This document shows positions 9,609 to 18,963 of a stretch of 64,000 bases of DNA, one piece after another. The translations under genes and the position numbers were made by a program. The notes beneath the pieces were generated by a model, which had not been told where the DNA came from, made no database searches, and worked only from the letters and a program-made list of their open reading frames with translations. Numbering within the stretch: the stretch's first letter is position 1; each line of letters begins with the position of its first letter. This DNA comes from Streptomyces durmitorensis (GTDB lineage Bacteria > Actinomycetota > Actinomycetes > Streptomycetales > Streptomycetaceae): assembly GCF_023498005.1 (NCBI RefSeq), contig NZ_CP097289.1, positions 1,922,001 to 1,986,000 on the forward strand, in the 5' to 3' direction.

Positions 9609-10054
9609 CCGCGCGCGGGGCCCTGGTCCCGAAGGGCCCGCAGCGCCGCGTACTGCACGGCCGCGAAGCCGCCGACGGTCACGGCCTGGAGCGGGATCCA
9701 CACCACGCCCGCCGTGCTGGGCGAGAGCCAGGCGACCAGGGCGACGACGCTGAGCACGGCCCAGACCGCGTTCGCCTCGATCACCCCCCGGACGGCGAGT
9801 GCGGGCGGGCTCTTGCGTGAGGCGAGGTAGCCGACTCCCGCGCCGTAGAGCACGAGGAAGACGCCGAGGCCGAGCAGGAGCCCCGAGTCGACGCCGAGGA
9901 AGCGCCCGAGCGGGCCGGGGGCGGCGGCGTACGCAAGCCCGTTCCCGGCGGTCACGACCGCGTCAAGGGCGAGGAAGCGGCGCAGCATCGTCCTGGGGTC
10001 GCTCGTGCGGGCCAGCACGGTGAGCGGGTGCGCAGAGTACGTGGGCGTGGACAT
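9605..10054 (-). CDS. Small integral membrane protein, four predicted TM helices
   Basis: A 149-residue hydrophobic protein with about four membrane spans (around residues 30-50, 58-80, 88-112 and 118-140). I do not recognise a named family; it resembles the uncharacterised SPW/DUF-type membrane proteins common next to small regulators in actinobacteria. It is convergent with the HxlR regulator, sharing the CTAG stop, and divergent from narG, from which it is separated by ~230 bp. No catalytic motif is visible. Confidence 0.65.
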   Translation of the reverse strand: MSTPTYSAHPLTVLARTSDPRTMLRRFLALDAVVTAGNGLAYAAAPGPLGRFLGVDSGLLLGLGVFLVLYGAGVGYLASRKSPPALAVRGVIEANAVWAVLSVVALVAWLSPSTAGVVWIPLQAVTVGGFAAVQYAALRALRDQGPARG

Positions 10055-10092
10055 GCGGAACCAGCCTCCAAGCAGTGAATAGGGAGAGGGGG

Positions 10093-10126
10093 CGGATCCG
10101 GGCCGGAGTGCGCCGGACCGGATCCG
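10093..10126. promoter_or_regulatory. Perfect 9-bp inverted repeat in the divergent narG upstream region
   Basis: CGGATCCGG (10093-10101) and CCGGATCCG (10118-10126) are perfect inverted arms with a 16-nt spacer. They lie between the membrane-protein gene start (10054, leftward) and narG (10285, rightward). A second palindrome, CCCCCGCGCGGGGG, follows near 10146-10159. They could be a regulator site or a hairpin in the 5' leader. I saw no GGGCC...GGCCC DosR/OsdR-like box, FNR-type box or Rex box here. Confidence 0.35.
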
Positions 10127-10284
10127 GTACGACCACCCTGCCGGGCCCCCGCGCGGGGGTCGATTACCTCAGGGGTAAGCGCCGACGCCACGAGCGCGCC
10201 CGCAACCCGTACGGCGGTCGCCGCCGTGTGCCCCTGCCGCCCCGCACCTAGGTTCGTTGAAAGGCAGACTTAGGGAGCTCAAGG

Positions 10285-13200
10285 GTGACAGAGACGACCG
10301 AGCCCGGCGCCGCACTGCTGCGTGCGGGCAAGTTCTTCCGCCGCGGCACCGCCGCCCCCGACCTGCACAGCATCGGACTCGTCGGCGGCCGGGACGCGGA
10401 CGCCTTCTACCGCGACCGGTGGAGCCACGACAAGGTCGTGAACTCGACGCACGGCGTGAACTGCACGGGCTCCTGCCGCTGGAAGGTGTACGTCAAGGAC
10501 GGCATCATCACCTGGGAGACCCAGCAGACCGACTATCCCTCCGTCGGCCCCGACCGCCCCGAGTACGAGCCGCGCGGCTGCCCGCGCGGCGCCGCGTTCT
10601 CCTGGTACACGTACTCGCCGACCCGCGTGCGCTATCCGTACCTGCGCGGCGTGCTCCTGGAGATGTACCGCGAGGCGAAGTCCCGCCTGAAGGACCCGGT
10701 CCTTGCCTGGGCGGACATCCAGGGCGACCCGGAGCGGCGCAGGACATACCAACAGGCGCGCGGCAAGGGCGGGTTGGTACGGGCGACCTGGGACGAGGCC
10801 GTCGAGATCATCGCGGCGGCGCACGTCCACACGATCAAGACGCACGGCCCCGACCGGGTCGCGGGCTTCTCCCCCATCCCCGCGATGTCGATGGTGTCGC
10901 ACGCGGCGGGCGCCCGCTTCATGTCGCTGATCGGCGCCCCGATGCTCTCCTTCTACGACTGGTACGCGGACCTGCCGGTCGCGTCCCCGCAGGTGTTCGG
11001 CGACCAGACCGACGTACCGGAGTCGGGTGACTGGTGGGACGCCGCGTATCTGATGATGTGGGGCTCGAACGTCCCGGTGACGCGGACGCCGGACGCACAC
11101 TGGATGGCGGAGGCGCGCTACCGCGGCCAGAAGGTCGTGGTCGTCGCGCCCGACTACGCCGACAACGCCAAGTTCGCCGACGAGTGGCTGCACCCGCACC
11201 CCGGCACGGACGGCGCCCTCGCCATCGCGATGGGCCACGTCATCCTCAAGGAGTTCTTCGTCGACCGGCAGACGGACTTCTTCACCGACTACGTCCGCAA
11301 GTTCACCGACCTGCCCTTCCTGGTGACGCTGACCGAGCGCGACGGCGCGTTCGTCCCTTCGAAGTTCCTGCGCGCCACCGACCTGGGTCAGAGCGGCGAG
11401 GGCGGCGAATGGAAGACGGCCGTCCTGGACGAGAACACCGGGCATCCCGCCGTCCCGAACGGCTCCCTTGGCTTCCGCTGGACCGACTCCGGCAAGGGCA
11501 AGTGGAATCTGGAGCTCGGCAACATCAAGCCGCAGCTCACCCTGCACGACTCCGACATCTCCACGGGCGTCGAGGTGCTCCTCCCCCGCTTCGACACCGA
11601 GGGCGGCACGCACGGCCAGGGCCGCGGTGAGATCGTGCGCCGCGGGGTGCCCGCCACGCGGCTCGGCGGGCAGGACGGGCCGCTTGTCACGACGGTCTTC
11701 GACCTGCTGCTCGCGCAGTACGGTGTCGGGCGCGAGGGGCTGCCGGGCGAGTGGCCCGCTTCGTACGAGGACGCCGACGCACCCGGCACCCCGGCCTGGC
11801 AGGAGGCGCACACCTCGGTCCCGGCCGCGAAGGCCGTGAAGATCGCGCGGGAGTTCGCGAAGACCGCCGAGCAGTCGCGCGGCCGCTGCATGATCCTCAT
11901 GGGGGCGGGGACCAACCACTGGTTCCACTCCGAGACGATCTACCGCGCCTTCCTCGCGCTGCTCCAGCTGACCGGCTGCCAGGGCCGCAACGGCGGCGGC
12001 TGGGCGCACTACGTGGGTCAGGAGAAGTGCCGCCCCGCGACCGGCTGGGCGACACTGGCGAGCGCCAACGACTGGAGCAGGCCGCCGCGGCAGATGATCG
12101 GCGCCGCGTACTGGTTCCTCAACACCGACCAGTGGCGCTACGACAAGTTCGCGGCGGACGTGCTCGCCTCGCCGCTGGGCGAGGGCCGGTTCGCGGGGAT
12201 GACGGGCGCGGACTGCCTCGCGCTCTCGGCGCGCACCGGCTGGATGCCCTCGTACCCGACCTTCGACCGCAACTCCCTTGATCTGGGCGAGACTTCGGGG
12301 GCTTCGGGTGATCCCGTCGCCAATGTCGTCGACGAACTCAAGGCGGGCACCCTCAACTTCGCCTGCGAGGACCCGGACGCCCCGGAGAACTGGCCGCGCG
12401 TCCTGACCCTGTGGCGCGCCAATCTGCTCGGCTCGTCGGCCAAGGGCGCGGAGTACTTCACCAAGCATCTGCTCGGCACGCACTCCTCGCTGCGGGCCGA
12501 GGAGGCGGCGCCAGACGAGCGGCCCTCGACGGTGAAGTGGCGTGAGGAGGCCCCCGAGGGCAAGCTCGACCTGCTCGTCTCGCTGGACTTCCGGCAGACG
12601 TCGTCGACGCTCCTCTCGGACGTGGTGCTTCCCGCGGCGACCTGGTACGAGAAGCACGACCTGTCCTCGACGGACATGCACCCCTACGTCCACTCCTTCA
12701 CCCCGGCCGTCGACCCGCCCTGGCAGGCCCGCACCGACTTCGACACGTTCAAGGCGATCGCGGACCGGCTCAGCGAGCTGTCCGTGGACCATCTCGGCAC
12801 GCGCAAGGACGTCGTCGCCACCGCGCTCCAGCACGACACCCCCGGCGAGACGGCGCAGCCCGGCGGTGTCGTCCTGGACTGGCGCAAGGGCGAGTGCGAG
12901 GCGATCCCGGGCAAGACCATGCCGGGCCTGACGGTCGTCGAGCGGGACTACACGGCGATCGGCGCGAAGTTCGCGGCGCTCGGCCCGCTGGCGGAGAAGC
13001 TCGGCCTGCCCGCGAAGGGCATCGCCCTGCGGCCCGACCAGGAGGTCGACGAACTGCGCGAGCGCAACGGCGTCGTACGCGGCGGCCCCGCCGACGGACG
13101 CCCCGCCCTGGACACGGCGGTGAAGGCGGCGAACACCATCCTCGCCCTGTCCGGCACGACCAACGGCCGCCTCGCCACGCAGGGCTTCCACACCCTGGAG

Positions 13201-13977
13201 GCGCGCACCGGCCAGGAGATGGCGCACCTGGCCGCCGAGCACGAGGGCAAGCGCATCACGTACGCCGACACGCAGGCGGCCCCCGTCCCCGTGATCACCT
13301 CACCCGAGTGGTCCGGCAGCGAGTCGGGCGGGCGGCGCTACACGGCGTTCACGCTCAACACCGAGCACCTCAAGCCCTGGCACACGCTCACCGGACGCCA
13401 GCACTTCTTCCTCGACCACGACTGGATCCACGAGCTGGGCGAGGCGATGCCGGTCTACCGGCCGCCCCTGGACATGAACCGTCTCTTCGGGGAGCCACGC
13501 CTTGGCCCGGACGGCGAGAAGGAGGTGACGGTCCGTTATCTCACCCCGCACAACAAGTGGTCCATCCACTCCGAGTACCAGGACAACCTCTTCATGCTGT
13601 CCCTCTCGCGGGGCGGCCAGTGCATCTGGATGGCACCGCAGGACGCGGACGCGATCGGCGTGAAGGACAACGACTGGATCGAGGCGGTCAACCGCAACGG
13701 CGTGGTGGTCGCGCGCGCGGTGGTCTCGCACCGGATGCCGGCCGGCACGGTCTACATGCACCACGCGCAGGAGCGCACGGTGAACGTCCCCAAGGCGGAG
13801 ACCACCGGCAAGCGCGGCGGCATCCACAACTCCCTGACCCGTCTGATCCTCAAGCCGTCCCATCTCATCGGCGGCTACGCCCAGTTGTCGTGGGCCTTCA
13901 ACTACCTGGGTCCGACGGGCAACCAGCGCGACGAGGTGACGGTCATCCGCCGCCGCAGCCAGGAGGTTCAGTACTGA
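10285..13977 (+). CDS. narG: Respiratory nitrate reductase alpha subunit NarG
   Basis: A 1230-residue Mo-bisMGD catalytic subunit that reduces nitrate to nitrite at the membrane with quinol electrons. The FS0 [4Fe-4S] ligand set is present at the N-terminus: H56, C60, C64 and C99 (HGVNCTGSC...RGCPRG), matching the His-Cys3 pattern of membrane NarG. The Mo ligand region FYDWYADLP places D225. There is no twin-arginine signal, as expected for cytoplasm-facing NarG. Start GTG 10285 follows GGGAGCTCAAGG. It heads a four-gene operon; TGATG at 13975-13979 couples it to narH. Streptomyces often carry several nar operons; which this corresponds to cannot be told from sequence alone. Confidence 0.97.
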   Translation: MTETTEPGAALLRAGKFFRRGTAAPDLHSIGLVGGRDADAFYRDRWSHDKVVNSTHGVNCTGSCRWKVYVKDGIITWETQQTDYPSVGPDRPEYEPRGCPRGAAFSWYTYSPTRVRYPYLRGVLLEMYREAKSRLKDPVLAWADIQGDPERRRTYQQARGKGGLVRATWDEAVEIIAAAHVHTIKTHGPDRVAGFSPIPAMSMVSHAAGARFMSLIGAPMLSFYDWYADLPVASPQVFGDQTDVPESGDWWDAAYLMMWGSNVPVTRTPDAHWMAEARYRGQKVVVVAPDYADNAKFADEWLHPHPGTDGALAIAMGHVILKEFFVDRQTDFFTDYVRKFTDLPFLVTLTERDGAFVPSKFLRATDLGQSGEGGEWKTAVLDENTGHPAVPNGSLGFRWTDSGKGKWNLELGNIKPQLTLHDSDISTGVEVLLPRFDTEGGTHGQGRGEIVRRGVPATRLGGQDGPLVTTVFDLLLAQYGVGREGLPGEWPASYEDADAPGTPAWQEAHTSVPAAKAVKIAREFAKTAEQSRGRCMILMGAGTNHWFHSETIYRAFLALLQLTGCQGRNGGGWAHYVGQEKCRPATGWATLASANDWSRPPRQMIGAAYWFLNTDQWRYDKFAADVLASPLGEGRFAGMTGADCLALSARTGWMPSYPTFDRNSLDLGETSGASGDPVANVVDELKAGTLNFACEDPDAPENWPRVLTLWRANLLGSSAKGAEYFTKHLLGTHSSLRAEEAAPDERPSTVKWREEAPEGKLDLLVSLDFRQTSSTLLSDVVLPAATWYEKHDLSSTDMHPYVHSFTPAVDPPWQARTDFDTFKAIADRLSELSVDHLGTRKDVVATALQHDTPGETAQPGGVVLDWRKGECEAIPGKTMPGLTVVERDYTAIGAKFAALGPLAEKLGLPAKGIALRPDQEVDELRERNGVVRGGPADGRPALDTAVKAANTILALSGTTNGRLATQGFHTLEARTGQEMAHLAAEHEGKRITYADTQAAPVPVITSPEWSGSESGGRRYTAFTLNTEHLKPWHTLTGRQHFFLDHDWIHELGEAMPVYRPPLDMNRLFGEPRLGPDGEKEVTVRYLTPHNKWSIHSEYQDNLFMLSLSRGGQCIWMAPQDADAIGVKDNDWIEAVNRNGVVVARAVVSHRMPAGTVYMHHAQERTVNVPKAETTGKRGGIHNSLTRLILKPSHLIGGYAQLSWAFNYLGPTGNQRDEVTVIRRRSQEVQY

Positions 13978-15614
13978 TGCCCCGTGACGCAGTCACCAAT
14001 AGACGAGTGATGGCACAGATCGCGATGGTCATGAACCTCGACAAGTGCATCGGCTGCCACACCTGCTCCGTCACCTGCAAGCAGGCGTGGACCAATCGCG
14101 ACGGCATGGAGTACGTCTGGTTCAACAACGTCGAGACCCGCCCCGGCCAGGGCTACCCGCGCCGCTACGAGGACCAGGAGAAGTGGCGCGGCGGCTGGGA
14201 GCTGAACAAACGGGGCGCCCTGAAGCTCAAGAACGGCGGGCGGATCAAGGCCCTCCTGGAGATCTTCTCCAACCCGAAGCTGCCGGAGATCAAGGACTAC
14301 TACGAGCCCTGGACGTACGAGTACAAGAACCTCACCGACGCCCCCCTCGGCGACGACTACCCCGTCGCCGAACCGCGCTCACTGATCAGCGGCAAGCCCA
14401 TGAAGATCGAGTGGTCCTCGAACTGGGACGACAACCTGGGCGGCGCCACCGAGTACGGCGACCTCGACCCGATGGTGGCCAAGACCCGCGAAAAGGCCGC
14501 GGAGAAGGTGAAGTTCGCCTTCGAGCAGACCTTCATGTTCTATCTGCCGCGGATCTGCGAGCACTGCCTGAACCCGGCGTGCGTGGCGTCCTGCCCGTCC
14601 GGCGCGATGTACAAGCGCGAGGAGGACGGCATCGTCCTCGTCGACCAGGACAGCTGCCGGGGCTGGCGCAAGTGCGTGACGGGCTGCCCGTACAAGAAGG
14701 TGTACTTCAACCACCGCACCGGCAAGGCCGAGAAGTGCACGATGTGCTACCCGCGCCTGGAGGTGGGTCTGCCCACCGTCTGCTCGGAGACCTGCGTGGG
14801 CCGCCTCCGCTACCTCGGGGTGATCCTCTACGACGCCGACAAGGTGACCGAGGCCGCGTCGGTCAAGGACGACAAGGCGTTGTACGAGGCGCAGTTGGGG
14901 GTCTTCCTCGACCCGGACGACCCCGAGGTGCGGCGCGAGGCCGAGAAGGCCGGGATCGGCCACGACTGGGTGGAGGCGGCACGCCGCTCCCCCGTGCACG
15001 CGCTGATCAGCAAGTACCAGGTGGCTCTTCCGCTGCATCCGGAGTACCGGACGATGCCGATGGTCTGGTACATCCCGCCGCTCTCCCCGGTCGTGGACGC
15101 GCTCAGCGAGACCGGGCACGACGGCGAGGACCTGGACAACCTCTTCGGGGCGATCGACACCCTGCGCATCCCGCTCGAATACCTGGCGGAGATCTTCACG
15201 GCCGGTGACGTGGGCCCGGTGCGGGCCTCCCTGGAGAAGCTGGCGGCGATGCGGGCGCACATGCGGGCCATCAACCTCGGTGACCGGCCCGACCGTTCGG
15301 TCGCCGACGCCGTGGGCATGTCGGGGCAGGAGATCGAGGAGATGTACCGGCTGCTCGCCATCGCCAAGTACGAGGACCGCTACGTCATCCCGACCGCCGC
15401 GGTCGGTGACGCGCAGCGCCTTGAGGAGTCCGCGCTGCCGGACTCGTGCAGCCTCGACTACGAGGACGGTCCGGGGATGGGCGGCGACGGTCCCTTCGGG
15501 CAGGACTCGGGCCGCAAGCAGCTCCCGCTGGTGACCATCGAGAACTTCCACGCCCTGCGGGACCGGCAGACCGCCGACGAGCAGCCGTCCGCCACCGAGA
15601 AGGACACACTGTGA
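13977..15614 (+). CDS. narH: Nitrate reductase beta subunit NarH
   Basis: A 545-residue electron-transfer subunit with four iron-sulfur clusters. The first cysteine group is CIGCHTCSVTC (C24, C27, C30, C34); later groups are CEHCLNPACVASCP, CRGWRKCVTGCPYKK, in which Trp replaces a ligand as in the [3Fe-4S] site of NarH, and CTMC...CSETCVGR. Start ATG 13977 overlaps the narG stop by one base. The next gene, narJ, starts inside its last codons (GTG 15611). It passes electrons from the NarI hemes to NarG on the cytoplasmic face. Confidence 0.96.
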   Translation: MPRDAVTNRRVMAQIAMVMNLDKCIGCHTCSVTCKQAWTNRDGMEYVWFNNVETRPGQGYPRRYEDQEKWRGGWELNKRGALKLKNGGRIKALLEIFSNPKLPEIKDYYEPWTYEYKNLTDAPLGDDYPVAEPRSLISGKPMKIEWSSNWDDNLGGATEYGDLDPMVAKTREKAAEKVKFAFEQTFMFYLPRICEHCLNPACVASCPSGAMYKREEDGIVLVDQDSCRGWRKCVTGCPYKKVYFNHRTGKAEKCTMCYPRLEVGLPTVCSETCVGRLRYLGVILYDADKVTEAASVKDDKALYEAQLGVFLDPDDPEVRREAEKAGIGHDWVEAARRSPVHALISKYQVALPLHPEYRTMPMVWYIPPLSPVVDALSETGHDGEDLDNLFGAIDTLRIPLEYLAEIFTAGDVGPVRASLEKLAAMRAHMRAINLGDRPDRSVADAVGMSGQEIEEMYRLLAIAKYEDRYVIPTAAVGDAQRLEESALPDSCSLDYEDGPGMGGDGPFGQDSGRKQLPLVTIENFHALRDRQTADEQPSATEKDTL

Positions 15615-16180
15615 GCGACCATGCCGTGCTCTATCAGGCAGCCGCGCACTGCCTGTCCTACCCGGACGCGGAGTTCCGCGAGCTGCTGCCCCAACTGACA
15701 GCTGCCGCACCCCAGTTGGAGAGCTTCCTGGCGCACGCCGCCGCGGCGGACCCGTCCGAACTCGCCGCGCACTACGTCCAGGTCTTCGACTTCAAGAACC
15801 GCCACAGCCTCTACCTGAGCTGGTGGCGCGACGGCGACACACGGCGGCGCGGAATGGCCCTGGTCCGGTTCAAGGAGGTCTACCGCGAGCACGGCATGGA
15901 GTTCACCGGCGAGGAACTGCCGGACTTCCTGCCCGCGGTCCTGGAGTTCTCCGCGCACGCGGGCCCCGTCCTCCTGGAGGAGCACAGGCCGGGCCTGGAG
16001 CTGCTGCGCCTCGCCCTCACTGATTTCGGCACCCCGTACGCGCCCGTCCTCGACGCGGTGTGCGCGACGCTGCCGGGACCTTCGCCGAAGGACCGGGCCG
16101 AGGCGCAGGCGCTCGCCCGGTCGGGGCCCCCGCGGGAGGACGTCGGCCTTGAACCCTTCGCACTGATCGGGGAGCACTGA
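15611..16180 (+). CDS. narJ: Nitrate reductase molybdenum cofactor assembly chaperone NarJ
   Basis: A 189-residue NarJ/TorD-family chaperone, all-helical, starting VSDHAVLYQAAAHCLSYPD and containing YVQVFDFKNRHSLYLSWW, the conserved motif that contacts the NarG N-terminus. It holds apo-NarGH until cofactor insertion and is not in the final complex. The GTG start at 15611 lies within the last codons of narH and its TGA overlaps the narI ATG by one base, so the four genes are translationally coupled. Confidence 0.94.
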   Translation: MSDHAVLYQAAAHCLSYPDAEFRELLPQLTAAAPQLESFLAHAAAADPSELAAHYVQVFDFKNRHSLYLSWWRDGDTRRRGMALVRFKEVYREHGMEFTGEELPDFLPAVLEFSAHAGPVLLEEHRPGLELLRLALTDFGTPYAPVLDAVCATLPGPSPKDRAEAQALARSGPPREDVGLEPFALIGEH

Positions 16181-16902
16181 TGAGAACACTGCTGTGGGGT
16201 GTCATCCCGTACGTGGCCGTGGTCCTCCTGGTGGCGGGCCTCCTGTGGCGCTACCGCTACGACAAGTTCGGCTGGACGACGCGCTCCTCCCAGGTGTACG
16301 AGTCGAAGCTCCTGAACATCGCGTCGCCGATGTTCCACTACGGCATCCTCTTCGTCCTCGTCGGGCATCTGGTGGGGCTCTTCGTCCCGGAGTCGTGGAC
16401 GGAGAAGGTGGGCGTGAAGGAGCACACGTACCACCTGTTCTCGCTGTACGGCGGCACCGCGGCGGGCATCCTGCTGGTGCTCGGCATCCTGCTGCTGCTC
16501 TACCGGCGGCGCACGAACGCGCCGGTGTTCCGGGCGACGACCGCCAACGACAAGCTGATGTATCTCGTGCTCTTCGCGGCGATCGTGCTCGGCATGGTCG
16601 CCAAGCTGACGCACGCGTCGGGCGACGGCTACAACTACCGCGAATCCATTGCCCCTTGGGCGCGGAGCCTGTTCACCCTGCGGCCCGACACGGAGCTGAT
16701 GGCGGGGGTTCCCGTCCTGTACCAGATCCATGCGCTGGTCGGCCTCGCGCTGTTCGCGCTGATTCCGTTCACACGGCTGGTGCACATGTTCAGCGCGCCG
16801 GTGCAGTACCTGTTCCGGCCGTACGTCGTGTACCGGAGCAAGGACCCGCGCAGGGTGGGGCCGCGTCCGGAGCGGCGGGGGTGGGAGAAGACGGGGTCCT
16901 GA
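16180..16902 (+). CDS. narI: Nitrate reductase gamma subunit NarI, diheme cytochrome b
   Basis: A 240-residue membrane subunit with about five transmembrane helices. The four heme-ligand histidines are present in the expected pairs: H53 and H63 in MFHYGILFVLVGHLVG, and H184 and H202 in IHALVGLALFALIPFTRLVH. It oxidises menaquinol and anchors NarGH to the membrane. It ends the nar operon; the following 49 bp before the convergent dnaK stop are C-rich with a weak G+C hairpin that may serve as a terminator. No narK transporter gene is linked within the window. Confidence 0.95.
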   Translation: MRTLLWGVIPYVAVVLLVAGLLWRYRYDKFGWTTRSSQVYESKLLNIASPMFHYGILFVLVGHLVGLFVPESWTEKVGVKEHTYHLFSLYGGTAAGILLVLGILLLLYRRRTNAPVFRATTANDKLMYLVLFAAIVLGMVAKLTHASGDGYNYRESIAPWARSLFTLRPDTELMAGVPVLYQIHALVGLALFALIPFTRLVHMFSAPVQYLFRPYVVYRSKDPRRVGPRPERRGWEKTGS

Positions 16903-16951
16903 TCCCTTCCTGATCCCCTCCCCTCCCCGCCGCTGCCGGGGCCGGGGCGGG

Positions 16952-18814
16952 CTACTCCCCCGCCTTCTTCTCCGGCTTCTCGTCGTCCACGATCTCCGCG
17001 TCGACCACGCCCTCCTCGGCACCGGAGGGCTCCGGGGGCGTCTGCTCCTGGGCGGCCTCGCCGGCGGACTCGTACATGGCCTGACCCATCCGCTGACTGA
17101 CGGAGGCCAGCTTCTCGGCGCCGGTGCGCAGCGCCGCCGTGTCGTCGGGCCTGTCCTTCAGGAGGCCCTTCAACTCCGTGGCGGCGGCCTCGACCTCGGT
17201 CCTGGTGGCGGCGGGGATCTTCTCCTCGTTCTCGCGCAGGAACCGCTCCGTCTGGTAGACGAGCTGCTCCGCCTGGTTGCGGGTCTCCGCCGCGTCGCGC
17301 CGCTTGCGGTCCTCCGCCGCGTGCTCCTCCGCCTCGCGCACCATGCGGTTGATGTCGTCCTTGGGCAGTGCGGAGCCGCCCGTGACCGTCATGCGCTGCT
17401 CGCGCCCCGTCGCCTCGTCCTTGGCGGAGACGTGCATGATTCCGTTGGCGTCGATGTCGAAGGTGACCTCGATCTTGGGCACGCCGCGCGGCGCCGGGGG
17501 CAGTCCCGTCAGGTCGAATACGCCCAGCTTCTTGTTGTACGCGGCGATCTCCCGCTCCCCCTGGAAGACCTGGATGCCGACCGACGGCTGGTTGTCCTCG
17601 GCGGTCGAGAAGGTCTCCGAACGCCGGGTGGGAATGGTCGTGTTGCGTTCGATGAGCTTGGTCATGATGCCGCCCTTGGTCTCGATCCCGAGGGACAGCG
17701 GCGTCACGTCGAGGAGCAGGACGTCCTTCACGTCACCCCTGATCACACCGGCCTGGAGCGCCGCGCCGAGCGCGACCACCTCGTCCGGGTTGACGCCCTT
17801 GTGCGGCTCGCTCCCGGTGAGTTCCTTGACCAGTTCCGTCACCGCGGGCATCCGCGTCGAGCCGCCCACCAGAATCACGTGGTCGACGGCCGACAGCTGC
17901 ACGCCCGCGTCCTTCACCGCCTGGTGGAAGGGCGTGCGGCAGCGCTCAAGCAAGTCCGCCGTCAGCTCCTGGAACTGAGCGCGGGTCAGCTTCTCCGCCA
18001 GGTGCAGGGGGCCGTCCGCCGACGCCGTGACGTACGGAAGGTTGATGTCCGTCTCGCTCGACGAGGACAGCTCGATCTTCGCCTTCTCGGCGCCCTCCCG
18101 CAGCCGTTGCAGCGCCATCTTGTCCTTGCCGAGGTCCACTCCGTGCGCGTTCTTGAACTGCCGCACCAGGTACTCGACGATGCGCTGGTCCCAGTCGTCG
18201 CCGCCCAGTTGGGTGTCGCCGTTGGTGGCTTTCACCTCGATGACGCCGTCGCCCATCTCCAGGAGCGAGACGTCGAAGGTGCCGCCGCCGAGGTCGAAGA
18301 CGAGGACGGTCTGGTCGTCGCCCTTGTCGAGGCCGTACGCGAGCGCCGCGGCCGTCGGTTCGTTGATGATGCGGAGCACCTTCAGGCCCGCGATCTCGCC
18401 GGCCTCCTTGGTGGCCTGGCGCTGCGTGTCGTCGAAGTACGCGGGGACGGTGACGACCGCGTCCGTGACGTCCTCGCCCAGATAGGACTCGGCGTCACGC
18501 TTGAGCTTCTGCAGGACACGGGCGGAGAGCTCCTGCGCGGTGAACCGCGTGCCGTCCACGGAGCCGTCCTCCGGGAAGCGCCAACTCCCGTCACCCATAT
18601 GGCGTTTGACGGAGCGTGCGGTGCGCTCCACATTCGTCACGGCCTGCCGCTTGGCCACTTCTCCGACGAGTACGTCGCCGTTCTTCGCGAAGGCGATGAC
18701 CGAGGGTGTGGTGCGCGCTCCCTCCGCGTTGGCGACGACCGTGGGATCACCGCCCTCCAGGACGGCCACCACCGAGTTCGTCGTACCGAGGTCGATCCCG
18801 ACTGCACGTGCCAT
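16952..18814 (-). CDS. dnaK: DnaK-type Hsp70 chaperone, stand-alone copy
   Basis: A 620-residue Hsp70 with the nucleotide-binding signatures [14 protein letters not shown] [12 protein letters not shown] at the N-terminus, [14 protein letters not shown] and [12 protein letters not shown], and the substrate-binding segment [12 protein letters not shown]. The C-terminal tail is acidic and ends in KKAGE rather than the usual EEVD-like/DDK tail. Unlike the main Streptomyces dnaK, it is not followed by grpE, dnaJ or hspR: the downstream neighbour is narI in the opposite direction. This suggests a second DnaK. Its promoter carries a HAIR-like sequence, pointing to HspR control. Confidence 0.92.
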   Translation of the reverse strand: MARAVGIDLGTTNSVVAVLEGGDPTVVANAEGARTTPSVIAFAKNGDVLVGEVAKRQAVTNVERTARSVKRHMGDGSWRFPEDGSVDGTRFTAQELSARVLQKLKRDAESYLGEDVTDAVVTVPAYFDDTQRQATKEAGEIAGLKVLRIINEPTAAALAYGLDKGDDQTVLVFDLGGGTFDVSLLEMGDGVIEVKATNGDTQLGGDDWDQRIVEYLVRQFKNAHGVDLGKDKMALQRLREGAEKAKIELSSSSETDINLPYVTASADGPLHLAEKLTRAQFQELTADLLERCRTPFHQAVKDAGVQLSAVDHVILVGGSTRMPAVTELVKELTGSEPHKGVNPDEVVALGAALQAGVIRGDVKDVLLLDVTPLSLGIETKGGIMTKLIERNTTIPTRRSETFSTAEDNQPSVGIQVFQGEREIAAYNKKLGVFDLTGLPPAPRGVPKIEVTFDIDANGIMHVSAKDEATGREQRMTVTGGSALPKDDINRMVREAEEHAAEDRKRRDAAETRNQAEQLVYQTERFLRENEEKIPAATRTEVEAAATELKGLLKDRPDDTAALRTGAEKLASVSQRMGQAMYESAGEAAQEQTPPEPSGAEEGVVDAEIVDDEKPEKKAGE

Positions 18815-18864
18815 GTCCAGTCCCCTTCCACCGCGAGCCCGTTTCCCGGCGTACTTCGACCTCC

Positions 18865-18893
18865 ATCACAAAACTTGAGCGGCCCGTTGTCAA
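18865..18893 (-). promoter_or_regulatory. Sigma70/HrdB-type promoter of dnaK
   Basis: On the minus strand TTGACA (18888-18893) is followed after 17 nt by TGTGAT (18865-18870). The -35 is a perfect consensus and the -10 matches 4 of 6 positions. The expected start of transcription is about 45 nt upstream of the dnaK ATG at 18814. Confidence 0.7.
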
Positions 18894-18894
18894 T
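18874..18894. promoter_or_regulatory. HAIR-like HspR operator in the dnaK promoter
   Basis: CTTGAGC-N7-TGTCAAT at 18874-18894 matches the HAIR consensus CTTGAGT-N7-ACTCAAG at 6 of 7 positions in the left arm and 4 of 7 in the right, with the exact 7-nt spacing. It lies across the spacer and -35 of the dnaK promoter, where a repressor would block RNA polymerase. Confidence 0.55.
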
Positions 18895-18963
18895 GCCGCC
18901 TATGACGGTGCCGCCGCCCCTGAGGGACGGCGGCACCGTCGGAGAATGGCGGAAAGCCGTGCG

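Noticed and set aside
10055..10284. DosR/OsdR-, FNR- or Rex-type operator before narG
   Set aside because: No sequence close to GGGCC-N-GGCCC, TTGAT-N4-ATCAA or TTGTGAA-N4-TTCACAA was found.
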